This document shows positions 24,568 to 33,900 of a stretch of 64,000 nucleotides of DNA, in pieces. The DNA comes from Acidovorax sp. A1169. Lineage in GTDB: Bacteria > Pseudomonadota > Gammaproteobacteria > Burkholderiales > Burkholderiaceae_C. The DNA is taken from positions 62,001-126,000 of the forward strand of contig NZ_JAUZDX010000008.1 in assembly GCF_030704685.1 (NCBI RefSeq), written 5' to 3'. The stretch's first letter is position 1, and the number at the start of each line of letters is the position of its first letter. The notes under the pieces were generated by a model that searched no databases, was not told the DNA's origin, and was given only the letters and a program-made list of their open reading frames with translations. The translations under genes and the position numbers were made by a program.

Positions 24568-25758
24568 TTACTTGGTGGCCGAGGCCGGGGCGGCCGGTGC
24601 GCCGGCAGCGGCGGGCGCAGCGTTCGACACGCGCACCAGATCGCCATCATTCAGAAAGCCAGCGCCGCGCACGGCAATGGCGGTCGCAGCCTCCAGGCCC
24701 GAGAGCACTTCCACCCGGTCGGCCACGCGCCGGCCGGTCTGGATCTTGCGCTGCTGCACGCGCTGGTCAGTGCCCAGCGCGAACACGTACGAAAAGCCGT
24801 CGCGCACCACCACCGCTTCCTGCGCAATGGTCAGGGCATCGCTGCTGCCCAGGGCGAACTCGCCGCGCGCGAACATGCCGGGCAGGATGGCCGAGAGCGA
24901 GGTCCTGGCATCCGTGGGTGTGTCCATCGCCGTGGCGGGCAGGTCCACATAGACCAGGGCGTTGCGCGTCTGCGGGTCCACCGTCGGGCCAACCATGCGC
25001 ACGGTGCCCTGCACGGTGGTGCCGCTGGCGGCCGTCACACTGACCTTGGCGCCGGGCTGGATGCGTGCGATCTCGGTCGATGTGACCTCGGCGCGCCACT
25101 CCAGGCGGCCCTTGCGCACCATGCGGAACAGCTCGGTACCGGCGCCCACCACGGCGCCCACGGTGGCGCTGCGGGCCGAGATGACGCCGCTGTCGGGCGC
25201 CACCACCTGCGTGTATTTCAGGCGCAGCTGCTGCGCGTTGAGCTGGGCCTGGGCCGCTTCCACGCGCGCCTGGGCGGTCTTCTCGGCGGTGGTGTACTGC
25301 TGGATCTGCTGCTGGCTCAAAGCGCCCGAGGCCTGCAGCGAACGGGCGCGTTCGGCATTGGCGGCGGCCTCGGCCGCCGTGGCCTGGGCTTCGAGCACGC
25401 TGGCACGGCCCTGGGCCACTTCGGCCTGTGTGGTCTCGGCCGAGAAGGTGGCCAGCACCTGGCCGCGCTTGACCACGTCGCCCACGTTCACGCGCACGTC
25501 GGTCAGGCGCAGGCCATTGCTTTCGGCGCCGATGATGGCCTCCTGCCAGGCGGCGACATTGCCGTTGGCGGCCAGGCGCAGGGGCACGGCGATGCGCTGG
25601 GGCTGGGCCGTGGTCACCGTCAATGCCGGACGGGGCTGGTTGGCCTTGGGCTCGTCGGCTGCACGCGAGGCGCCCGAGAACAGGAGGACGCCGGTGGCGG
25701 CCAGGACGCAGGCGGCCACGGCGGCCAGCGTGGAAGGAGAGAGCTTGAACTGGTTCAT
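24568..25758 (-). CDS. RND efflux periplasmic adaptor (membrane fusion protein)
   Basis: A 396-residue adaptor linking the RND pump to the outer-membrane channel. An N-terminal signal or anchor segment (LAAVAACVLAATGVLLFSGASRA) is cut or retained without a lipobox. The barrel-sandwich lipoyl-like halves are ANGNVAAWQEAIIGAESNGLRL and YTQVVAPDSGVISARSATVG, flanking an alpha-hairpin of about 75 residues rich in Ala/Gln (VAQGRASVLEAQATAAEAAAN). ATG 25758 is used; ATG 25776 would add six residues. Neither has a strong ribosome site. It is 15 bases ahead of the pump gene and 50 after the channel gene. Confidence 0.92.
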   Translation of the reverse strand: MNQFKLSPSTLAAVAACVLAATGVLLFSGASRAADEPKANQPRPALTVTTAQPQRIAVPLRLAANGNVAAWQEAIIGAESNGLRLTDVRVNVGDVVKRGQVLATFSAETTQAEVAQGRASVLEAQATAAEAAANAERARSLQASGALSQQQIQQYTTAEKTAQARVEAAQAQLNAQQLRLKYTQVVAPDSGVISARSATVGAVVGAGTELFRMVRKGRLEWRAEVTSTEIARIQPGAKVSVTAASGTTVQGTVRMVGPTVDPQTRNALVYVDLPATAMDTPTDARTSLSAILPGMFARGEFALGSSDALTIAQEAVVVRDGFSYVFALGTDQRVQQRKIQTGRRVADRVEVLSGLEAATAIAVRGAGFLNDGDLVRVSNAAPAAAGAPAAPASATK

Positions 25759-25808
25759 GAAAATGGGTCCGTTCATCCGGAAGGTGTCAGGAAAATGGGG
25801 GGCCGGGG

Positions 25809-27233
25809 TCAGCGGGTGCCGGCCTGGGCGCTCTGCGCCATGTCGGGGGCCGAGCTGTCCCAGCCGCCTCCTGCCGCGCGGTACAGTGCGATCCAGGCGG
25901 ACTGGCGCTCGTGCTGCAGGGCCAGCAGCGCGTTCTGTGCGGCCAGCGCCGTGCGGCGCGCATCCTCCAGCTCGACCAGGCTGGCCAGGCCGCCGCGCCA
26001 GCGCGCGTCGGTGGCGTCGAACGAGATGCGGTAGCCCTCGGCCGCGGCGCGGGCGCTGGTGTTGCGCTCGGCCGTGCTCTGCAGGCGCACCAGCGCCTGC
26101 TCCACCTCGCTCACGGCCTGGCGGACGCGGGCGCGGTACAGCGCCACCGACTCCTCGTAGCGCGCGCGGGACGCATCGACCTGCGCAGCGCGGCGCCCGC
26201 CATCGAACAGCGGCAGGCTCAGGGCCAGCGGGCCCAGGGTCCAGGCGTCCACATCGGTCGTGGTGCCGCCCGTGCGGACCCAGGCCTTGCCGATATTGCC
26301 GCTGAGCGACAGGCGGGGATAACGCTGGGCCTGGGCGTTGCCCACTTCGGCACTGGCGGCGGCGACCTCGCGCTCGGCGTTGTAGACGTCGGGGCGCTGG
26401 GAGATTACTTGCGCTGGCAGGGCGGCAATGGCGAACAGGCTGTCGGGCGCCGGGACCACGGGCGTGGCCGTGATCAGCTGGCGCAGCGCGGCCTCTTCCT
26501 GTCCGGTCAAGGCCACCAGGGTCTTGAACTCCACGTCGCACTGCATGCGCTGCTGCGAGGCGCGGGCCGTGGCCTCGGCCGCGCTGGCGCGTGCCAGGGC
26601 GGCAGTGGCCGGCGCGGTGAAGCCCGCGCGCTCGCTCAGGGCCGACAGGCGCGAGGTCTCGGAGCGCGAGCGCGCATCGCGCTCGGCCACGTCCAACTGC
26701 TGCAGGCAGGTGCGCAGGCTGCTGGTCTGCAGTGCCACCTCGGCGGCCACGCTCACACGCGCCTCGTGCCACAGGGCCTGGGCACCGGCCAGCCGCTCGC
26801 TGGCCGCGTCGCGCGTGGTGGCGGCGGCGCCGAACAGGTCCACTTCCCAGGCGGCCTGCAGGCCGGCCTGGCTGGTGGTGGCCAGGCCACCGATCTGCGC
26901 GTTGGCGCCGCGGCTGCTTGTCGCCTGGGCATCGAGCGTGGGCAGCAGGGCTGCGCGGGCTGTGGTCTGCGTGGCGCGGGCCTGCAGCAGGCGCGAACGG
27001 GCCTGGGCCACGCTGGGGCTGATGCCCTGCGCGGCCTCGATCAGCGGCACCAGGGCCGGGTCATTCCATTGGCGCCACCACTGGGCCAGGTCGGCCATCT
27101 GCCCGCCATGCGGCAGGGGCGCGGCCCAGCCCGCAGGCGCTTGCACCGGGACCGCCTGGGGCGGCCGCGCGGTGCTGCAGGCGCCCAGCAGCAGCACGCT
27201 GCACACGCCCAGGGTTCGAACAAACCATGTCAT
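25809..27233 (-). CDS. RND efflux outer-membrane channel lipoprotein (NodT/OprM family)
   Basis: A 474-residue outer-membrane factor of the NodT/OprM family, a TolC-like trimeric channel. The signal peptide MTWFVRTLGVCSVLLLGAC has lipobox LGAC, so the N-terminus should be lipidated. Repeated helical segments (VAQARSRLLQARATQTTARAALL and later ISQRPDVYNAEREVAAASAEVG) are typical, as is LPLFDGGRRAAQVDASRARYEE. ATG 27233 overlaps the stop of the tetR gene (ATGA, 27230-27233), so expression is coupled to the regulator. It is followed by the adaptor and pump genes. Confidence 0.93.
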   Translation of the reverse strand: MTWFVRTLGVCSVLLLGACSTARPPQAVPVQAPAGWAAPLPHGGQMADLAQWWRQWNDPALVPLIEAAQGISPSVAQARSRLLQARATQTTARAALLPTLDAQATSSRGANAQIGGLATTSQAGLQAAWEVDLFGAAATTRDAASERLAGAQALWHEARVSVAAEVALQTSSLRTCLQQLDVAERDARSRSETSRLSALSERAGFTAPATAALARASAAEATARASQQRMQCDVEFKTLVALTGQEEAALRQLITATPVVPAPDSLFAIAALPAQVISQRPDVYNAEREVAAASAEVGNAQAQRYPRLSLSGNIGKAWVRTGGTTTDVDAWTLGPLALSLPLFDGGRRAAQVDASRARYEESVALYRARVRQAVSEVEQALVRLQSTAERNTSARAAAEGYRISFDATDARWRGGLASLVELEDARRTALAAQNALLALQHERQSAWIALYRAAGGGWDSSAPDMAQSAQAGTR

Positions 27234-27964
27234 TCCTCTTCCTCCTTGTTGTTGTGTCCGCGCTTGTCGCGCAGTGCCTGGCGGCGTGCCACTTCGCCCT
27301 GGATCATGGACATGGCATAGCCGGTCAGGCGCTCGGCCCAGGCGTCCGCGGTGGCGGGGCCTGCGAGTTGGGGGGCAATGGCAGCGATGGCGTCGCGCTG
27401 GGTCCACAGCAGCATGACCAGCCCGCCGATCGAGAACGCCAGGCGGTGCATGTCGTCGTCGATGGCGGGCACGCCCATGTGCTCGCACAGCAGTCGCGCC
27501 AGCGCCATGTGCGGGGCCTTGCATTCGCGCTCGATCAGCTCGGGCCAGACGTGGGTGGGTTCGAGCAGCTCACGCACATGCAGGCGGGTGGCTTGCCGGA
27601 CCAGATCGTCGTGCTTGAGCGGCTCCAGCAGCCCCGTGAAATAGTGCTGCAGGGCCTGTTGCAGGCTGAGCCCTGGCGCGGCAAACACCTCGATGAGGTC
27701 GCTGCCGCTGTCAAAGGGCTCATAGAAGGTGGCCGTGTACAGCTGCGCCTTGTCGCCGAAATGGTAGCCAATGGCGGCCACGTTGGTGCCGGCCGCGACG
27801 GCGATGGCACGCACCGAGGTGCGGGCGAAGCCGTTCTCGGAAAACAGCCGCAGGGCGGCCTGCAGCAGGCGCGCGCGCGTGTCGTCGCCATCGCTGCGCG
27901 CGGCACGGGCGGGGCGCGCTGCGCGCTTGGCGGCAGGCTGGGAAACGGGCGGGGTGGAGCGCAT
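27230..27964 (-). CDS. TetR repressor of the RND operon, CerR/DUF1956 type
   Basis: A 244-residue TetR-family repressor. After a basic Ala/Arg-rich tail, the helix-turn-helix is at about 27-75 (RARLLQAALRLFSENGFARTSVRAIA, then TNVAAIGYHFGDKAQLYTA); the FGDK and following YEPF region with a long helical C-terminus match the CerR/DUF1956 group, common partners of RND pumps. It heads the operon it should regulate, and a 22-base palindrome (27986-28007) lies 21 bases before its start. Self-repression and release by a pump substrate are inferred. The C-terminus is a short acidic run (KEEEE). Confidence 0.9.
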   Translation of the reverse strand: MRSTPPVSQPAAKRAARPARAARSDGDDTRARLLQAALRLFSENGFARTSVRAIAVAAGTNVAAIGYHFGDKAQLYTATFYEPFDSGSDLIEVFAAPGLSLQQALQHYFTGLLEPLKHDDLVRQATRLHVRELLEPTHVWPELIERECKAPHMALARLLCEHMGVPAIDDDMHRLAFSIGGLVMLLWTQRDAIAAIAPQLAGPATADAWAERLTGYAMSMIQGEVARRQALRDKRGHNNKEEEE

Positions 27965-27985
27965 GGCGGTGGATTAAACCACCAT

Positions 27986-28007
27986 AATTCAAACAAGTGT
28001 TTAAATT
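27986..28007 (-). promoter_or_regulatory. TetR operator of the RND operon
   Basis: Half-sites AATTCAAACA (27986-27995) and TGTTTAAATT (27998-28007) flank a 2-base centre; 9 of 10 positions are symmetric. A TTGTCA element reading toward tetR lies just outside it and could be the -35 box. Binding would cover the promoter core. Confidence 0.7.
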
Positions 28008-28052
28008 AGCGTGACAATCGGCAACAGGCCGCCGCCCGCCAGGACCGGGGGA

Positions 28053-30809
28053 TCAGCGCCCGCTGCCGAACACTGCCGTCCACAGCGCCAGCACCGCGTC
28101 ACGCTCGGCCTGAAGGGCCGGGGGCGTGACCTGGGTGGGGGCTTCGTCCAGGCGTGCGCGATGCTGCACTCGGCGCAGCTCGCGGTAGGCGTCTGCGGCT
28201 GCGTGCCCTACGCCGGCCGGCAGCAGGCCGACCTGCTCGGCGCGCTGCAGCAGGGCGATGTTGCCCACGTTGGCCACCAGTTCGGGGTGCGCCGCCGATT
28301 GCGAAAGCACCAGGTACTGCACGGCGAATTCTGCGTCCACCATGCCCCCCACGCTGTGCTTGACATCGAACTTCCCGTCGCGCGTGGGATGGGCCTGGCG
28401 CACCTTCTCGCGCATGGCCACGATCTCGCCCCGCAGCAGCGCCGGGTCGCGCGCCGAGGTGATGACGGCGGTGCGCACGGCGTCGAAGCGCGCTTCCAGC
28501 GCGGGCGTTCCCATCACGAAGCGCGCGCGTGTCATGGCCTGGTGCTCCCAGGTCCAGGCGGTGTTGCTGCCGCGCCGTTCCTGGTAATTGGCATAGGCCT
28601 CGAAACGCGTTACCAGCAGGCCCGAGCTGCCGTTGGGGCGCAGCGCGGTGTCGATCTCGTAGAGGTCGCCCTCGCCGGTCTTCACCGTGAGCCAGTTGAT
28701 CAGCTTGCGCACGAAGGCGGCATACACCTCGGGCGCGCGCTCGTCGTCGTCGTCGAAGACGAACACGATATCGAGGTCGCTGCCGTAGCCCAGCTCCTTG
28801 CCGCCGAGCTTGCCATAGCCGATCACCGCGAACTGCGGCACCTCGCGGTGGCGCGTCTTGAGGCGGCTCCAGCACCACTGGGCGGTTACGCGCAGCACGC
28901 TGTCAGCCAGGGCGCTCAGGTCATCGGCCACCTGCTCGACCGTGATGCGGTGCTCCACATCGCGTGCCAGCGTGCGGAAGGTCTCTGCGTGCTGCGCCCG
29001 GCGCAGCAGGTTCAAGAGGGTCTCGTCGTCGTCTTCTCCGGTGGATGTGATCGAGGCCAGGCGCATGGCCAGCTCGCGCTCGAAATCGGCCACCGCGAAG
29101 CGCTCGGCCAGCAGGGCGTCGCCCACCAGCTCGTCGATCACGCCGGGGTGCTGCAGCAGGTAGCGCGCGGGCCAGCGGGCGGCGCCCAGCAGGTGCAGCA
29201 TCTGCTCGTGCACCGAGGGGCGTTCCAGCAGCAGGGCCAGGTAGCTGTCGCGGCGCAGCAGGGGTTCGAGCCAGTTGGCCATGCGCACGGCGGCCTCTTC
29301 GGTCACCCGGCCCTCTGTGAGCCATTGGGCGGTGCGCTGCACCAGGCGGAACAGCCGCGCACGGGTTTCGTCGCGCAGGCCCTGTACGCGCGGGTGGTTG
29401 CGCCACTCGGCCACGCGCTCGCGGAAACCGGGGGGCAACTGCTCCAGCAAGGCTTCCAGTTCGGGCGGCGGGGGCGCGGCCGCGCGCGGGCCGCCGCAGC
29501 CGCCCTTGCTGCACTGCTTCTTGCCGTTGCCGCCCAGCAGGGTGTCGAACTCCTGCGCCACCAGCTCGCGGTGCGCGTCGAGCTCGTGCAGGAAGGCGCA
29601 GCAGTCGGGGTAGCCCATGGTGCGGGCGATCCAGGCCAGGTCGTCGTCGCGCGTGGGCAGCACATGGGTCTGCTGGTCGTCGAGGTACTGGATGCGGTGC
29701 TCCACGCGGCGCAGGAAGACATAGGCCCGCGCCAGGGCATCGGCCGTCGGCTGCGGCATCAGGCCCGCCTGGGCCAGGCGCTGCAGGGCGTCGAGCGTGG
29801 GGCGCCGGCGCAGTTCGGGGAACTGGCCGCCGCGCACGACCTGCAACAGCTGCACGGTGAATTCGATCTCGCGGATGCCCCCGCGCGAGAGCTTGACGTC
29901 GTTGGCGCGCTCAGGATGGCCCGCGCTGCGCTTGGCGGCGTGGTCGCGGATCTGGCTGTGCAGCAGGCGCAGCGCATCGAACACGCTGTAGTCCAGGTAG
30001 CGGCGAAACACGAAGGGCAGCACCACGCCGCGCAGTGCCTGCACCTCGGTGCTGGCAATGCAGTCGCGTGGAGCCACCACCCGGCTCTTGAGCCAGGCAA
30101 AGCGTTCCCATTCGCGGCCCTGCACCTGCAGGTATTCCTCCAGCGCCGCCAGCGAGACCGCTGCCGGGCCGGAGTTGCCGTTGGGCCTGAGGGCGAGGTC
30201 GACACGGAACACGAAACCGTGCTCGGTGGTGTCGCCCACCAGGCTGTAGATGGCCTTGACCGCGCGGGCAAAGTATTCGTGGTTGGAGATCTTGCCCCGG
30301 CCGTCCGGCGTGCCGGCGGTGTCGCCGTCATGCTCGTAGACGTAGATCAGATCGATGTCGCTGGACACGTTGAGCTCGCGCGCACCGAGCTTGCCCATGC
30401 CGATGATCCACAGCTGCACGGCCTGGCCCTCGGGGCCCTGGGGCGCACCGTGGCGCGTGTCGAGCTCCTGGCGGGCCTGCCGGCAGGCACGGTCCAGGGC
30501 CAGTTCGGCCAGCTCGGTGACGGCGCAGGTGATGTCGGGCAGCGGCGCCTGGCCATCGCAGTCGAGCTGGATCAGGCGTTCCATGACCAGCTGGCGAAGC
30601 ACGCGCAGCGCCGTTCCGGTGTCGTTGCCGCGTGCCAGCAGGGCGTCGCAGACCGCATCCATCGCCGCGCGCCGGGGTGCCCCGGCGGGGAGCAGGGTCA
30701 AATCACCGCCGTAGCGCCGGTGCAGGCGCTGCAGGAAGCGGGAATGCCCGGCCAGCGGTTCGCCGCACTGGAAGGGGTCGTTACAGGGTAGGGGCATGGT
30801 GACGGACAT
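28053..30809 (-). CDS. glnE: Glutamine synthetase adenylyltransferase/adenylyl-removing enzyme
   Basis: A protein of about 918 residues that adds AMP to, or removes it from, glutamine synthetase in response to P-II and glutamine, setting nitrogen assimilation. Two nucleotidyltransferase domains are visible: the N-terminal deadenylating one with SSDIDLIYVYEHDG and RVDLALRPNGNSG, and the C-terminal adenylylating one with GYGSDLDIVFVFDDDDE and IDTALRPNGSSG. Between them, near residues 426-445, is an insert with GKKQCSKGGCGG followed by a Pro-rich stretch. ATG 30809 is used; ATG 30797 is possible. It is divergent from yhdP and is followed by the tetR gene of the RND operon. Confidence 0.95.
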   Translation of the reverse strand: MSVTMPLPCNDPFQCGEPLAGHSRFLQRLHRRYGGDLTLLPAGAPRRAAMDAVCDALLARGNDTGTALRVLRQLVMERLIQLDCDGQAPLPDITCAVTELAELALDRACRQARQELDTRHGAPQGPEGQAVQLWIIGMGKLGARELNVSSDIDLIYVYEHDGDTAGTPDGRGKISNHEYFARAVKAIYSLVGDTTEHGFVFRVDLALRPNGNSGPAAVSLAALEEYLQVQGREWERFAWLKSRVVAPRDCIASTEVQALRGVVLPFVFRRYLDYSVFDALRLLHSQIRDHAAKRSAGHPERANDVKLSRGGIREIEFTVQLLQVVRGGQFPELRRRPTLDALQRLAQAGLMPQPTADALARAYVFLRRVEHRIQYLDDQQTHVLPTRDDDLAWIARTMGYPDCCAFLHELDAHRELVAQEFDTLLGGNGKKQCSKGGCGGPRAAAPPPPELEALLEQLPPGFRERVAEWRNHPRVQGLRDETRARLFRLVQRTAQWLTEGRVTEEAAVRMANWLEPLLRRDSYLALLLERPSVHEQMLHLLGAARWPARYLLQHPGVIDELVGDALLAERFAVADFERELAMRLASITSTGEDDDETLLNLLRRAQHAETFRTLARDVEHRITVEQVADDLSALADSVLRVTAQWCWSRLKTRHREVPQFAVIGYGKLGGKELGYGSDLDIVFVFDDDDERAPEVYAAFVRKLINWLTVKTGEGDLYEIDTALRPNGSSGLLVTRFEAYANYQERRGSNTAWTWEHQAMTRARFVMGTPALEARFDAVRTAVITSARDPALLRGEIVAMREKVRQAHPTRDGKFDVKHSVGGMVDAEFAVQYLVLSQSAAHPELVANVGNIALLQRAEQVGLLPAGVGHAAADAYRELRRVQHRARLDEAPTQVTPPALQAERDAVLALWTAVFGSGR

Positions 30810-30937
30810 GGGTGTGGCGGGTGCCGCAGCGGGCCTCGGGCACGGGGCCAAGGGCTGCTGCACACACAAGGACACTGGTTCTCATTGAACCCACAAGGAA
30901 ACCGCGGGTCATAATTCCTGCCACATTCAATCCCACC

Positions 30938-33900
30938 ATGATCGATCCCACCCCGCACCCCTCACGCCTGCTCAAGACAGTGGCAGGCTTTGCGCGGTGG
31001 TCACTGGGGTTGCTGCTGGCCTTCTGGCTGCTGCTGACCATCGCCTGGGGGGCCCTTCATGGCTGGATTGTGCCGCGAATCGGCGAGTTCCGCCCGCAGC
31101 TGGAAGCGCATGCCGCACGGGCGCTAGGGGTTCCCGTGCGCATCGGAGCCATCAGCGCCCGCTCGGAGGGGCTGATCCCCTCCGTGGAGCTGGTGAATGT
31201 GGCGCTGCTGGACAGCGCCGGCCGCGAGGCACTGCGCCTGCCGCGCGTGGTGGTGGCCCTGTCGCCGCGCTCGCTGCTGAACTTCGGCTTCGAGCAGCTC
31301 TATATAGAAAAGCCGGACCTGGACATCCGCCGTGCCAGTGATGGCAGCATCACCGTGGCCGGCCTGGCCATGAAGGACAGCGGCAGCGACAGCAGCAGCG
31401 CGGCCGACTGGTTCTTCTCGCAGGGCGAGGTGCTCATCAAGGGCGGAACCCTGCGCTGGACCGACGAGATGCGCAATGCACCGCAGCTGGCGCTCACCGA
31501 GGTCAACCTGGTGGTGCGCAACGGCAACTGGAGCCACCGCATGCGCGTGGATGCCACGCCGCCGCCCGACTGGGGCGACCGCTTCACCCTGGTCGGCCTG
31601 TTCCGCGCGCCGTTGCTGCGCGCGCGCGACGGCAACTGGCAGCACTGGAACGGCCAGGTCTACGCCGACTTCGCACGGGTGGACATGTCCCGGCTGCGCC
31701 TCCATGCAGACCTGGGGGTGGACGTGGCCCAGGGCCGGGGGGCTCTCAGGGCCTGGGCCGACGTGAAGAGCGGCCAGGTCGTGGGCGGCACGGCCGACCT
31801 GGCGCTGGCGGACGTGAACGCCACCCTGGGGCCGGAGCTGGAGCCGCTGGTGCTGCCGTCCGTTGCCGGGCGCCTGGGCGGGCGCCAGCTCAAGGGCGGC
31901 TTCGAGTTTTCCACGCAGGGCCTGCAGTTCACCACCGACGACGGCCTGCGCTGGCCCGGGGGCAACGTGAAGCTGGTGTACACCGATGCCACGGCCAAGG
32001 CGCCCGCACAGGGCGATTTCCGTGCCGACCGGCTGGAGCTGGCAGCCCTGGCGCAGATCGCCAGCCGCCTGCCCCTGGGCAGCACGGCGCACGATGCCGT
32101 TCGCCAGTACGCACCCAAGGGCCTGGTGAACGAGATCCAGGCTACCTGGAAGGGGCCGCTCGACGCATTGCAGCAGTACCAGGTGCGCGGCCGCATCCAG
32201 GGCCTGGCGCTGGCGGGGGAGCTGAACAACGGAGCCGCCCAGAGCCTGGGGCTGCGCGGTGCCACGGTGGACCTGGACATGACGCAGGGTGGCGGCAAGG
32301 CCCAGCTCGCCATCGAATCCGGTGCCCTATTGCTGCCCGGTGTGTTCGAAGACCCGCTGCTGCCGCTGGACCGCCTGAGCGCCGAGGTGCGCTGGCAGCT
32401 GGAGGGCGAGCGCATCGCGGTGCAGGTCAATGACGTGAAGTTCGCCAATGCCGATGCCCAGGGCGAGGCGCGGGCCACCTGGCATACCGCCGATGCGACG
32501 AAGCCACCCCACCGCTCGCGATTTCCGGGGGTGCTGGACCTGTCGGGAAAGCTCACGCGGGCCGACGGCACGCGCGTGCACCGCTACCTGCCGCTGTCCA
32601 TCCCCGAGGATGCCCGCCACTACGTGCGCGACGGCGTGGTGGCCGGTACGGCCAGCGGGGTCGACTTCAAGGTCAAGGGCGACCTGCACGACCTGCCCTT
32701 CAACGACCCGCGCCTGGGCGAATTCCGCATTGCCGCGCGCGTCAAGGACGTGACCTATGCCTTCGTGCCACCCCAATTGCACCCGAACGATCCGCTGCGC
32801 TGGCCGGCGCTCACGCAACTGCAGGGCGAGCTGATCTTCGAGCGCTCGTCCATGCAGGTGCGTGGCGCCAGTGGCAGCTTTGCGGGCACGTCCGGCGTGC
32901 GCGTGTCGCGGGTAGAGGCCTCCATCCCCGATCTTTCGCACACCGTGGTCGGCGTGAATGCCGACGCGCGCGGGCCGCTGTCCGAACTGCTCAGTGTGGT
33001 GAACAACTCGCCGCTCTCGCGCCTGACGGGCAATGCCCTGGCGCAGGCCAGCGGCACCGGCCAGGCCGACCTGCAGCTCAAGCTGACCCTGCCCATCAGC
33101 AACATCGACAAATCCCGGGTGCAGGGCGGTATTACACTGGCCGGCAACGACGTGCGCATCACCCCCGACACGCCGATGCTCGGCCGTGCGCGGGGCGCGG
33201 TGCAGTTCAGCGAGACGGGTTTTTCGCTGGTCGGCGTGCAGGCCCGGGCGCTGGGCGGCGATGTGCGCCTCGAAGGGGGCATGCGCGCCCTGGCCGCCAA
33301 TGCCCCGGCCACGGAGGCCGCCATCCAGCTGCGTGCGCAAGGCACGGCCACGGCCGAGGGGCTGCAGCAGGCGCCGCAGATGGGGCTGCTGTCGCAACTG
33401 GCCAGCCAGGCCACGGGCAGCGCGCCCTACACGCTGGCACTGGCCTTTCGCCGCGGGGTGCCCGAGGTGCAGGTGACGACCAGCCTGCAGGGCATGGCGC
33501 TGGCGCTGCCGGCGCCGCTGGGCAAGACGGCTGAGACCACCCTGCCGCTGCGCTACGACAACTCGCTGGCGCGCGAATCGCTGACCGGCACGGTGACCGC
33601 CGCGGGCACGCCACCCCCCCTGCGCGACCAGATCACGCTGGACCTCGGGGCCCTGGGCTCGGCCACCTACCACCGAGACGTCAGCGGCGCCCAGCCGCGC
33701 GTGCTGCGCGGGGCCATCGGCATGGGGCTGGCGCCCGGGGAGTCGGCGCCCATGCCCAGCGAAGGGGTGACGGCCAACATCCAGCTGGCCAAACTGGACA
33801 TCGACGCCTGGGAGGACCTGCTCAGCCCGACGCGCCCGGCAGGCAGTGCAGCACGCACCCCAGGCACACCCTCCACCTTGACCAGCACCACGCTCGACTA

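Noticed and set aside
21202..26034. A plus-strand open frame of 1610 codons opposite the RND genes.
   Set aside because: It is antisense to three well-recognised genes, rich in Gln/His/Ala as expected from the reverse of high-GC codons, and matches no domain.
28011..30791. A plus-strand open frame of 926 codons opposite glnE.
   Set aside because: glnE motifs on the minus strand are clear; the plus frame has no domain or ribosome site.
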